From the IMG/VR virus record IMGVR_UViG_3300035698_005697, positions 1-37,118 of that record: a DNA stretch of 37,118 nt. One strand, written 5' to 3'. Below the pieces are notes generated by a model, which searched no databases, had not been told where the DNA came from, and worked only from the letters and a program-made list of their open reading frames with translations. The position numbers and the translations under genes were made by a program. Shown here in pieces: positions 30,205 through 37,118 of this stretch (within the stretch, counting starts at the first letter, position 1; the number at the start of each line of letters is the position of its first letter). Origin of the DNA: a virus.

Positions 30205-31716
30205 ATGGGATTTTTTACAACTACGAATGGAACAATGATAAATGTTCAGTCTGCTAAAGGATTTGTAGAGAAGATTGTAGGTATCTTCGGCAACCTTGAG
30301 GAAGATAAAGACAAGGGTTTATCTTTAATTGATCGAGATCCAACAAAACCAGAAAATGCTGCTAAGTCAGATTTTCTTGGCAGTATTCATAGATATGTAA
30401 ACTATGAGGAGGCAACCAAGAATAATAAATTGATGGTATATAGACAGATGGCAGAATACCCTGAAATAGGATTGGCATTAAATACCGTAACTGATGAGAT
30501 TATTAGTAAGGATGATAAAGGAAGGGTAGGTAAATTAGTTATCGAGAATGAACAGATTACAAAGAACATAAATAAGACAACAAATCTTAATAGAGAGTGG
30601 GACTATGTTTATCACGAATTAATGAATTTTGATAGGAATGGTTGGGATATTACTTTTCAATTCTTGGTAACTGGTGAAATTTTTATAGAGAAGGTAGTAA
30701 ATCCACACAGACCAGACAAGGGACTTAGGAGAATAAGGAGATTATTACCAGAAAATACATATGCCTGTTGGGATATGGATGGGAAAGTAGATAATTTCAA
30801 ATTAAAGAATTTCCATCAAGGCACAGCAGTTGAGGTAAGTAAAGAACAAATCGGTTATGCTCACTATGGACAATACGCATATAACTCTGATACTGGTGAG
30901 AGGATTGCCTTATCATACCTTGAGAATGCGAAGAAGATTTGGAGACAATTACAATTATTGGAGGAAGCGGTTATTATCTACCGTGTTGCTCGGGCACCAG
31001 AGAGATTGATTTTCAAGATTGCGACTGGTAATATGCCTCAACAAAAAGCGGATACATATATAGAAAAATTAATTAGACAATTTAGACAAAATAAGGTATA
31101 TAACTCAAGCACTGGTGAGATAGATGCCCAATCTAACATTATGAATATGTTAGAAAACTTTTGGTTCGCCCAACCCGAAAATGGTCAAAGTTCTGATGTA
31201 TCAAGTTTGCCTGGAGGCGAGAATCTAGGAGAGATTAGGGATTTGGATTACTTCCTAAAGAAGTTATATAGGACATTACAAGTTCCAGAGAGTAGAAGAT
31301 TAGATCCTGAATCACGTTATAGTCCTGGCGGTATTGGAGAAATTACCCATCAAGAGATTAAATTCGTGAAGATGACCAATAGGATCGCATTGAAGATACA
31401 AGATTTATTGATAGACATTTTTAAATCACATCTTCAATTGAAGGGTTTTTGGAAACAATACGGTTTGAGGGATAAGGACTTTAGAGTTGAGTTTGTTAAA
31501 GATAACCAATATGAAGAATTCAAGGAAGCACAAATTGAAGAGATGCGCTTGAGTAATTGGGGCACAGTATCCACATATGTTGGTGAAGTATTCTCTAAAG
31601 AATTTGCTGTAAAGAAGTTTCTAAACTTGTCTGATGAAGAATGGCAAAAGAATAAAAGACAGATGAAAAGAGAGAAAGAAGCGGGAGAATTAGAAGGACT
31701 TGAAGGCGGATTCTAA
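30205..31716 (+). CDS. 20: gp20-like portal vertex protein
   Basis: At 503 residues it is close to T4 gp20 (524). Portal signatures include Y-R-Q-M-A-E-Y-P-E-I-G-L-A-L-N-T-V near residue 90, Y-R-V-A-R-A-P-E-R-L-I-F-K-I near 260, L-P-G-G-E-N-L-G-E-I-R-D-L-D-Y-F near 340, and L-Q-V-P-E-S-R-R near 364. The portal forms the dodecameric ring through which DNA is packaged and where the prohead starts to assemble. It has a GGAGA ribosome site and a double late promoter. It is followed by the core, protease, scaffold and capsid genes, in T4 order. Confidence 0.95.
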   Translation: MGFFTTTNGTMINVQSAKGFVEKIVGIFGNLEEDKDKGLSLIDRDPTKPENAAKSDFLGSIHRYVNYEEATKNNKLMVYRQMAEYPEIGLALNTVTDEIISKDDKGRVGKLVIENEQITKNINKTTNLNREWDYVYHELMNFDRNGWDITFQFLVTGEIFIEKVVNPHRPDKGLRRIRRLLPENTYACWDMDGKVDNFKLKNFHQGTAVEVSKEQIGYAHYGQYAYNSDTGERIALSYLENAKKIWRQLQLLEEAVIIYRVARAPERLIFKIATGNMPQQKADTYIEKLIRQFRQNKVYNSSTGEIDAQSNIMNMLENFWFAQPENGQSSDVSSLPGGENLGEIRDLDYFLKKLYRTLQVPESRRLDPESRYSPGGIGEITHQEIKFVKMTNRIALKIQDLLIDIFKSHLQLKGFWKQYGLRDKDFRVEFVKDNQYEEFKEAQIEEMRLSNWGTVSTYVGEVFSKEFAVKKFLNLSDEEWQKNKRQMKREKEAGELEGLEGGF

Positions 31717-31722
31717 TATTTT

Positions 31723-31730
31723 TATAAATA
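31723..31730 (+). promoter_or_regulatory. T4-type late promoter element TATAAATA
   Basis: An exact element with an upstream T tract, 25 nt before the ATG at 31755. Confidence 0.7.
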
Positions 31731-31754
31731 ATAATAGTATATAGGAGAATAAAT

Positions 31755-31997
31755 ATGTATTTAGAAATTATAAATGAAGCAAGTGATAATGATATTTCTA
31801 AGATTAAACTTCGTGGATATGATTGGTTTATGAAAAAAATAGATTCTACCCATTTTACAATGGCTATGGATAAAAGTGGGTTAGGTAGTGGTATGAGTGT
31901 ATATCATATTGGTCAAGCAAAGGGTGAATCATATTACAAAGATGTTTTGGATTGGTTACATGGTAAGAGTGACATTTCTGGCAAATCTTACAAATAA
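31755..31997 (+). CDS. Small hypothetical head-region protein with leader, 80 aa
   Basis: The leader MYLEIINE|ASDND has I-N-E at residues 6-8 before Ala, a clean gp21-type site. The mature part would be a compact alpha/beta protein (KIKLRGYDWFMKKIDSTHFT, then VYHIGQAKGESYYKDVLDWL). It lies between gp20 and the gp67-like gene, where T4 has no counterpart known to me. A packaged or prohead-core protein is likely from context. Confidence 0.65.
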   Translation: MYLEIINEASDNDISKIKLRGYDWFMKKIDSTHFTMAMDKSGLGSGMSVYHIGQAKGESYYKDVLDWLHGKSDISGKSYK

Positions 31998-32017
31998 CAG
32001 TTAATAGGAGGTTTATT

Positions 32018-32167
32018 ATGGAAGAGACAACAAAATTATTCGATAAAATTGGCAAGAGGGATTATGTGAATGCTAAGGAACAACTAAAGGCATCCGTTAA
32101 TCAAACTATCGCAAATAAGATTGAAACAGCAAAAGCAGAAGTAATTAAACAGTTTTCAGATGAATAA
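32018..32167 (+). CDS. 67: gp67-like prohead core protein, very short (49 aa)
   Basis: The frame has a perfect AGGAGG ribosome site. The product begins MEETTKLFDKIGKRDYVNAK and is one amphipathic helix throughout. The short N-terminus, the D-Y-V-x-A-K motif and the following helix correspond to the N-terminal part of T4 gp67, and the location just after gp20 and before the protease is that of gene 67. The acidic C-terminal tail of T4 gp67 is missing. The acidic proteins at 21332 or 22195 might supply that function. Its stop overlaps the next gene. Confidence 0.6.
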   Translation: MEETTKLFDKIGKRDYVNAKEQLKASVNQTIANKIETAKAEVIKQFSDE

Positions 32168-32300
32168 GACAGAAGAATATATAGATAAGTTAATCAATAA
32201 GGATGATGACCGAAAGGCGGTATTGAAGAGTATCGTTCTGGAAAGGATCGCCAAGAAGATGGCTGACCATATTCAAAAGAAATATATAAAGGATGAATAA
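32160..32300 (+). CDS. Small prohead-core candidate (gene 68 position), 46 aa
   Basis: An ATG overlapping the end of the gp67-like gene opens a 46-residue frame starting MNKTEEYIDKLINKDDDRKA. It is helical and highly charged, and ends K-K-Y-I-K-D-E. It occupies the position of T4 gene 68 but is much shorter, and I see no sequence match. The overlaps on both sides (8 bases upstream; its stop adjoins the protease start) support translation. Confidence 0.55.
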   Translation: MNKTEEYIDKLINKDDDRKAVLKSIVLERIAKKMADHIQKKYIKDE

Positions 32301-32301
32301 A

Positions 32302-33003
32302 ATGAAAGAACTAACATTTCTAAAAGAGTATGTAGATACCGCATCTGTTAAGATTTTATCAGAGTCAAATAAAAATGATCCTCAAGGTAGGAAGAAACTT
32401 TATATTGAAGGACCATTTCTTCAGGGTGATGTTCTTAATCGTAATGGTAGAGTTTATCCTACTGCTATGTTAGAGAAGGCAATTGGTAGGTTTAAGGAAA
32501 CCAAGATCAAGGGTGTTGGTGCCCCCGGAGAATTAAATCACCCTATGGGCGTAGAAATTAATCTTGATAGAGTTTCACATTACATTACTGAATTAGGTAT
32601 GAATGGTAATAATGGTATGGGTAAAGCTATGATAGCAACTACCCCTAAAGGAGAGATTGCTAGGAATTTACTAAATGATGGTATGATTCTAGGAGTTTCA
32701 ACCCGTGGATTAGGTAAACTTGATGAAAACGGTAAAGGAGATAAGGTTGTATCTGATTTTGATCTTGTAACGGTTGATATTGTTGCTGACCCTTCTGCAC
32801 CAGATGCTTATGTTGAAAGTGTTATGGAAGGTTTAAAATATTATATTGATAATAACAATGAGATACAATTGTCATCTAAGATTGATGATATATTAAAAGG
32901 TATGAAGGGAAAACTCAGTAACTTATCTTGTAATTCAACTACAAGAAATACTAATTATTATGAGTGTGTGAGGTATGCTTTAAATAAACTAGATGATAGG
33001 TAA
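32302..33003 (+). CDS. 21: gp21-like prohead protease
   Basis: The 233-residue serine protease of the herpesvirus-like prohead protease type has G-P-F-L-Q-G-D-V-L-N-R-N-G-R-V-Y-P near residue 37, the catalytic His in G-E-L-N-H-P near 80, the nucleophile Ser in L-G-V-S-T-R-G-L-G near 137, and the conserved D-P-S-A-P-D-A near 170. It cuts scaffold, capsid and internal proteins at (L/I)-x-E sites. Its own N-terminus has such a site, I-L-S-E|S at 18-21, probably for self-processing. I chose the ATG at 32302 because AAGG lies 9 nt before it; the ATG at 32293 touches the ribosome site. Confidence 0.93.
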   Translation: MKELTFLKEYVDTASVKILSESNKNDPQGRKKLYIEGPFLQGDVLNRNGRVYPTAMLEKAIGRFKETKIKGVGAPGELNHPMGVEINLDRVSHYITELGMNGNNGMGKAMIATTPKGEIARNLLNDGMILGVSTRGLGKLDENGKGDKVVSDFDLVTVDIVADPSAPDAYVESVMEGLKYYIDNNNEIQLSSKIDDILKGMKGKLSNLSCNSTTRNTNYYECVRYALNKLDDR

Positions 33004-33014
33004 ACGAAAAAAAA

Positions 33015-33022
33015 TATAAATA
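33015..33022 (+). promoter_or_regulatory. Late promoter element, distal copy before gp22
   Basis: An exact TATAAATA in the 95-nt gap between gp21 and gp22, 77 nt before the gp22 ATG. It is the first of two in tandem. Confidence 0.6.
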
Positions 33023-33057
33023 AATATGTAAAGGAATTTTAGTTAGGTGAATTTTTT

Positions 33058-33065
33058 TATAAATA
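33058..33065 (+). promoter_or_regulatory. Late promoter element, proximal copy before gp22
   Basis: The second exact TATAAATA, with an upstream T tract, 34 nt before the gp22 ATG. Two late promoters in series fit the heavy demand for scaffold and capsid. Confidence 0.75.
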
Positions 33066-33098
33066 ATAGTAATAAGAGTATTTTAGAAGGAGTCAAAT

Positions 33099-34019
33099 AT
33101 GAAGATTGAATTAAAAGACATTCTTGGTGAAGGCGTAAGTCAACTAGACGAATCGGAAGCAAGAGAACTATCTGAAAAAATTGAGAGGATAGTTAGCACA
33201 AGATTAGACGCAAAATTAGGTATGGAGCGTGAACTTGTTGAATCTGAAGCAAAGGAAAAATATGACAAAATCCTTTCTGAGAAGTCGGGATCATTTGAAG
33301 AACAAATGAAAGTTCTTGAGGAATCTCTTATTGCTAAGGCTGAAGACTTCAAAAATGCTATATCTGAGAAAGCAGATACATTCCTAACTTCTATTCAAGA
33401 AGAGAAGGAAACAGAAATTAAAGAGTTCAGGGAATCAACAGTATCACAACTTGATGAATACCTTGACTATGAATTAAGCAACGCAATTCCAGATGACCAT
33501 ATTGAAGCTATGGCTAAAGTTGCTGTTCTTGAACCTATTGTTGAAGGTTTTAAGAAAACTATGGAAGAAAATTATATTAAGTTTGATGAAGAAAGTTTTG
33601 GTTTGTTAAAGGAAGCTAAAGATGAGATCGTTAAACTTCGTGATGAGACTGCCAAGTCGGTAGAGGATAACATGAAGATTAATAGCGAACTTAAAGGTCT
33701 GAAGCGTACTACGAAAATCTCCGAGGTTTGTGAAGGATTGACTGACTCCCAATTTGAGAGAGCAAAAAAACTTCTTGAATCATATGATGCTTCTGAAATT
33801 GAAGATCGTTTTCCTATGATTAGGGATATGGTAATCAATGAAGAAACTAGTAGTGATTCTGAAGAAGGGGTCGAAGAGTTAAAGGAATCTGGAAATTCTG
33901 AAGTTTCTGAGGATGCCGGCGAAATATCAAAGGTTATCACAGAAGACAAAGAAGAGAAAGCTCCTGAAAACGCACTCATGTCTGAATATGCTGATTTATT
34001 CAGAAAGATGAGAAAATAA
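33099..34019 (+). CDS. 22: gp22-like scaffold (prohead core) protein
   Basis: The 306-residue, acidic, nearly all-helical protein has coiled-coil character through the first 210 residues. S-E-V-C-E-G-L-T-D-S-Q-F-E-R-A-K-K-L-L near 207 is typical of T4 gp22 scaffolds. A disordered acidic part and a conserved C-terminal helix (A-L-M-S-E-Y-A-D-L-F-R-K-M) follow. It forms the prohead core and is degraded by gp21. The N-terminus (I-L-G-E|G at 8-11) and the internal L-x-E sites fit this. It lies between gp21 and gp23, with an AAGGAG ribosome site. Confidence 0.9.
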   Translation: MKIELKDILGEGVSQLDESEARELSEKIERIVSTRLDAKLGMERELVESEAKEKYDKILSEKSGSFEEQMKVLEESLIAKAEDFKNAISEKADTFLTSIQEEKETEIKEFRESTVSQLDEYLDYELSNAIPDDHIEAMAKVAVLEPIVEGFKKTMEENYIKFDEESFGLLKEAKDEIVKLRDETAKSVEDNMKINSELKGLKRTTKISEVCEGLTDSQFERAKKLLESYDASEIEDRFPMIRDMVINEETSSDSEEGVEELKESGNSEVSEDAGEISKVITEDKEEKAPENALMSEYADLFRKMRK

Positions 34020-34052
34020 TTAACAAACAAATATCTAAAAGGAGATAATAAA

Positions 34053-35387
34053 ATGGCACATATAGGAAATATAAAGCTCGTTGAAAAATGGGCACCCGTC
34101 TTAGACGGTTTGACAGGTGATTCAGAAATTCTGAATACCGCAAAGTTATTGGAAAGTACTGAGAAGTATTTTGATAGTTCATGTAATGATGGTGTTTTCC
34201 TTTCGGAAGCGATAACCAATGGTACTCCATCTACTCCAGAAGGTACTGGTGACGGTAACGTACAGAGTGGAAATGGTGATTCAACTGGTTTTCAAGGTAT
34301 CGCTCGTTACAAGAAAATTGCTATCCCTCTAGTTAGGCGTGTATTCCCAGAACTTCTTGCTAATCAACTTGTTGGTGTTCAACCTATGAGTGGACCTGTC
34401 GGTCTTGCTTATGCTCTACGTTTTCGTAGAGAGGACACAAATGCAGAACTTGGTTACAATGTTCCTGATCCTACTTATACTGGTTCATATAGTACAAGTG
34501 CTGGTGAAGGTCTTAGTGAAACTGCTGGTAATTTAGGTTCTATCGGTAACACTATTAATGAAGCTGGACTTACTGTTGAACAAAAGGAAATCATCGCTCG
34601 TACTCGTAAACTAAAATCTCGTTGGTCAATTGAGGCACAACAAGACTTGGCAGCTATGCAAAATGTTGACCTTGAGGAAGAGATGATGGATCTTATGGCA
34701 TATGAGATTGCCGCAGAAATCGACCGTGAATTGGTTGCTCGTATTCATCGTGCTGCTGTTTTTGGTGGACAAATGACTTGGACCTATGGTACAAGTGCAT
34801 CTCAAAGTGGTACTGCTGATGGACGTTGGGAAATGGAGAAATTCAAGACTCTTTGGACATCTATTCTTCATGGTTCTGAAGAAATTGCTCGTACAACTCG
34901 TATGGGAGCTGGTAATTATGTTATCTGTTCTCCAAGAGTTGCTGTTGTTCTTCAACAAATGCCTGGTTTCACTCTTGCACCAGTTCAAGGTAAGGTAAAT
35001 GCTCTCGCTACAGGCGTGTCATTTGTCGGTACTCTTGGTGGTCTAAAGATTTATCGTGATACCTTTGCATATCAAAGTGATTTTTCTGCATGTAATGGTG
35101 TTGGAACTTCAACCAATGACTTCGCAGTTGTAGGTTATAAGGGTACTCGTGAAAACGATACAGGTATTATTTACTGTCCTTATATTCCTATCATGTTTGC
35201 TAAGGCAACTGGTGAAGAAAGTTTTAGTCCTAGAGCAGGTGTTATGACCCGTTACGGTATTGTTGACCATCTTTTTGGTTCACAAAACTACTATCGTAAG
35301 ATTAACGTGGTTGGTCTATCTGAAACTGGTTCTATTGGAACTTTCGTAGGGACCGCGACTACTGATTATGTTAGCACAGCCTGTTAA
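34053..35387 (+). CDS. 23: gp23-like major capsid protein
   Basis: The 444-residue capsid protein of the T4 gp23 type (HK97 fold) includes Y-K-K-I-A-I-P-L-V-R-R-V-F-P-E-L-L-A near residue 90, Q-P-M-S-G-P-V-G-L-A-Y-A-L-R-F, S-R-W-S-I-E-A-Q-Q-D-L near 190, and C-P-Y-I-P-I near 387. A cleavage site is visible: F-L-S-E|A at residues 49-53, where gp21 would remove a 52-residue propeptide. In T4 the corresponding cut is at residue 65. Synonymous codon choice differs from the neighbours, with more GCT, CGT and GGT codons, as expected for a very highly expressed gene. A strong terminator follows. Confidence 0.97.
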   Translation: MAHIGNIKLVEKWAPVLDGLTGDSEILNTAKLLESTEKYFDSSCNDGVFLSEAITNGTPSTPEGTGDGNVQSGNGDSTGFQGIARYKKIAIPLVRRVFPELLANQLVGVQPMSGPVGLAYALRFRREDTNAELGYNVPDPTYTGSYSTSAGEGLSETAGNLGSIGNTINEAGLTVEQKEIIARTRKLKSRWSIEAQQDLAAMQNVDLEEEMMDLMAYEIAAEIDRELVARIHRAAVFGGQMTWTYGTSASQSGTADGRWEMEKFKTLWTSILHGSEEIARTTRMGAGNYVICSPRVAVVLQQMPGFTLAPVQGKVNALATGVSFVGTLGGLKIYRDTFAYQSDFSACNGVGTSTNDFAVVGYKGTRENDTGIIYCPYIPIMFAKATGEESFSPRAGVMTRYGIVDHLFGSQNYYRKINVVGLSETGSIGTFVGTATTDYVSTAC

Positions 35388-35410
35388 ACATAGTTAATAG
35401 TTAGTTATGA

Positions 35411-35444
35411 ATGGGGGGATGCTTCGGTATCTCCCCATTTTTTT
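35411..35444 (+). terminator. Intrinsic terminator after the major capsid gene
   Basis: A 10-bp stem (ATGGGGGGAT with ATCTCCCCAT, one G-U pair) closes a GCTTCGGT loop and is followed directly by a run of T. It lies 24 nt after the gp23 stop, a typical place for ending the late capsid transcript. Confidence 0.93.
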
Positions 35445-35487
35445 ATATGACCCTGTATAATAGGTTTATAGTTTTTTGGAGTGATAT

Positions 35488-36789
35488 ATGAGAGTTTTTA
35501 GATGTATTCAGGGATTAGTCTGGTTTAGTTATCAATACAAAAGGGTTCAGTTTCTTACTAATCAGATGATAAAAATTAGAGATGTAGAAGCAGAACTATT
35601 ACAGATTATTTCAAGACATGTGAGATTTGAAGAGGTTTATGAAAAGGGTTTGTTTAAAAAAGCACCACATATTGAACAGATAAGAATGATTCCTACTCAT
35701 CCAAACAATATGAGAAGAGAGGAAATTATTAGAGAATTGGTGTCATATAACATTCGATTTGACCCATATCAATTAACAAATGCTTTAACAAGTCATTTAT
35801 TGATGGCGAGAAGTGCTATAAATAAGTCATTTGTCACCGTTATAGATGATAATGGCAACCCGATATATTTATCAGAATTAAAGGACATAAAAAAATTAGA
35901 GAAGAAAAAGGTATCTAACCCCCCACCCCAACTAAAGAAACAAGAATCTATTGAAGTTATTGATGATAATTCGTATACAGAGGGAGATAAGGATGGGACC
36001 ATACTTGCGATAGAGAAAGAACCAAATATTGATGAATTAATGGTAGATGCTACAGATTTATCAGATTTCATAAAAGCACAAGGGAAGGATATTTATGCAG
36101 TAGATGTTGCTTATGAAAAAGAGGATGAGGAATTTTCATTTGAAGAAGAGAAGGTTGAAGAAGTAGTTGAAGATGCTGAACCAGTAGTAATAGATGAAAA
36201 GAAACCTATTCAACTAGAAGAGATTGAATATGAGAACTTTATGTATCTGCTAGAACCCCAAAAAATCTTCTGTCAGAAATCACTTGAGGAAAGTGATAGA
36301 CCCGCTTTGCGTAAAATGCGTAATTGGAATTCACTTAGTTTATACACATATGAGAATTACCTGAGAGTAAAGGGTGTAGATGTCGCAGAATTGAGAAATG
36401 TTGAGGATAAAAATCAGTTGAAATGGACAATTATTAAGGCAGCAAAGGAATTTCATGACTATTGTGAAACTGATAAAGTTGTAATTGAATTGAATATGTT
36501 ACATAATAGATATAAGGAATTGAAGGAATTAGAACCATCGCCTAGAAATAATACAGATAGAGAGATAAAGAATTCGTTATTATATCTTCGTAGATATGGG
36601 TATGATGTACAATATACCAAGAAAATGACATATAAATATCTTCGTAGGTATGCCAAGAAAGTCTTTGTTTTAGCAAAATTAGGTAAACAGTTACCCGATA
36701 CAGAAGAGGAAATGGATACAATAATAACAAACTTAGGACATTCAGATGAAGTTCTGTTATTAAAAAATATAAATACTAATGAGGATTGA
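35488..36789 (+). CDS. Hypothetical protein, 433 aa
   Basis: I do not recognise it. The N-terminal 120 residues are basic and alpha/beta, with M-R-V-F-R-C-I-Q-G-L-V-W-F-S-Y at the start. This is not a signal peptide, since no cleavage site is clear. A disordered acidic region (about 150-245; for example EKEDEEFSFEEEKVEEVVED) separates it from a helical C-terminal domain. That domain carries two copies of Y-L-R-R-Y (around residues 368 and 390). A TATAAT at 35456-35461 without a clear -35 box may start its mRNA after the gp23 terminator. GGAG precedes the ATG. It might be a head-tail or replication accessory protein. Confidence 0.65.
   Translation: MRVFRCIQGLVWFSYQYKRVQFLTNQMIKIRDVEAELLQIISRHVRFEEVYEKGLFKKAPHIEQIRMIPTHPNNMRREEIIRELVSYNIRFDPYQLTNALTSHLLMARSAINKSFVTVIDDNGNPIYLSELKDIKKLEKKKVSNPPPQLKKQESIEVIDDNSYTEGDKDGTILAIEKEPNIDELMVDATDLSDFIKAQGKDIYAVDVAYEKEDEEFSFEEEKVEEVVEDAEPVVIDEKKPIQLEEIEYENFMYLLEPQKIFCQKSLEESDRPALRKMRNWNSLSLYTYENYLRVKGVDVAELRNVEDKNQLKWTIIKAAKEFHDYCETDKVVIELNMLHNRYKELKELEPSPRNNTDREIKNSLLYLRRYGYDVQYTKKMTYKYLRRYAKKVFVLAKLGKQLPDTEEEMDTIITNLGHSDEVLLLKNINTNED
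36768..36775 (+). promoter_or_regulatory. T4-type late promoter element TATAAATA
   Basis: An exact element 28 nt before the ATG at 36804, overlapping the end of the 433-aa gene. Confidence 0.6.
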
Positions 36790-36803
36790 TATAAGAGGAA
36801 CAA

Positions 36804-37118
36804 ATGGCGAGATTCAGAACTAGAGATGAATTCAAGTGTGGTATTCTTAGGAGACTAGGAGAACCCCTTCTTCACTTAGTATTAGAGAGAAATGAAGGAA
36901 TTGATTGTGAGACAATACCCACTACATCCACTCCTACTACATCTGCTCCTACAACGGGTTTGCCTGAAAGCATATGTACACAATTAGATATTGCGGTAGA
37001 TGATGCTTTAGATTATTTCAAACAACAAGCATCAGATGTCGGTAATGAGAGAGATATATTATTAATTGAATTGATTTCGGGTCAAAGTGAATACGCTGTC
37101 AATGAAGATATTATTGAA
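36804..37118 (+). CDS. N-terminal part of a T4-like virion structural protein (runs off the window)
   Basis: The frame is open to the last base. The start M-A-R-F-R-T-R-D-E-F-K-C-G-I-L-R-R-L-G-E-P resembles, from memory, the N-terminus (R-T-x-x-E-F-K-x-x-x-L-R-R-L-G-x-P) of a conserved structural protein of marine T4-like phages. That protein is usually found among neck or tail-completion genes. After it a Thr/Pro-rich insert (PTTSTPTTSAPTTG) precedes a helical, acidic part, D-I-A-V-D-D-A-L-D-Y-F. GAGG and a late promoter element lie upstream. The rest is outside the window. Confidence 0.6.
   Translation, partial: MARFRTRDEFKCGILRRLGEPLLHLVLERNEGIDCETIPTTSTPTTSAPTTGLPESICTQLDIAVDDALDYFKQQASDVGNERDILLIELISGQSEYAVNEDIIE

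Overview
The window is a 37 kb piece of an AT-rich, T4-like tailed phage (myovirus) genome. The evidence is the set of T4 core genes: the end of gp47, then gp46, UvsY, UvsW, an RNase H of the T4 rnh type, gp4 (head completion), gp20 (portal), a tiny gp67-like protein, gp21 (protease), gp22 (scaffold) and gp23 (major capsid). T4-type late promoter elements (TATAAATA) precede many genes on both strands. The host cannot be fixed from the window. A one-piece tmRNA with an E. coli-like segment and a B12-dependent ribonucleotide reductase fit a Gram-negative, probably aquatic host.

Layout. (1) 1-596: the 3' part of gp47. (2) 602-6421: a block of ten genes plus one RNA, all on the minus strand, lying between gp47 and gp46, which are normally near neighbours. 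It encodes four small hypothetical proteins, a tmRNA (4755-5127), a radical SAM/SPASM enzyme coupled to a small membrane protein and a sulfotransferase, an actin-like ATPase and two more hypotheticals. (3) 6489-8255: gp46, then a convergent gap and a minus-strand HTH-like gene. (4) 9550-13234: UvsY, UvsW and a double-domain glycosyltransferase. (5) 13246-25635: a long series of mostly unrecognised genes. It includes three different nucleotidyltransferase-fold enzymes, one of them split by a frameshift, several very acidic or bipolar proteins, and a PD-(D/E)XK nuclease. (6) 25694-29123: RNase H and class II ribonucleotide reductase. (7) 29175-35387: the head morphogenesis module, closed by a strong intrinsic terminator. 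(8) 35488-37118: an unknown 433-aa protein and the start of a structural protein.

The most striking pattern is at protein N-termini. More than a dozen proteins, most of unknown function and including the nucleotidyltransferases, start with a short amphipathic leader of the type M-x-F-K-x-F ending in (I/L)-x-E followed by A, G or another residue. This resembles T4 capsid-targeting sequences, which are cut by the gp21 protease. I infer that region 5 largely encodes proteins packaged inside the head, so several enzymes could be injected with the DNA. The second main discovery is the phage tmRNA. It is supported by a 7-bp acceptor stem with a G-U pair at position 3, a pseudoknot, and a tag reading frame ending in FAMAA. 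It has its own consensus sigma-70 promoter.
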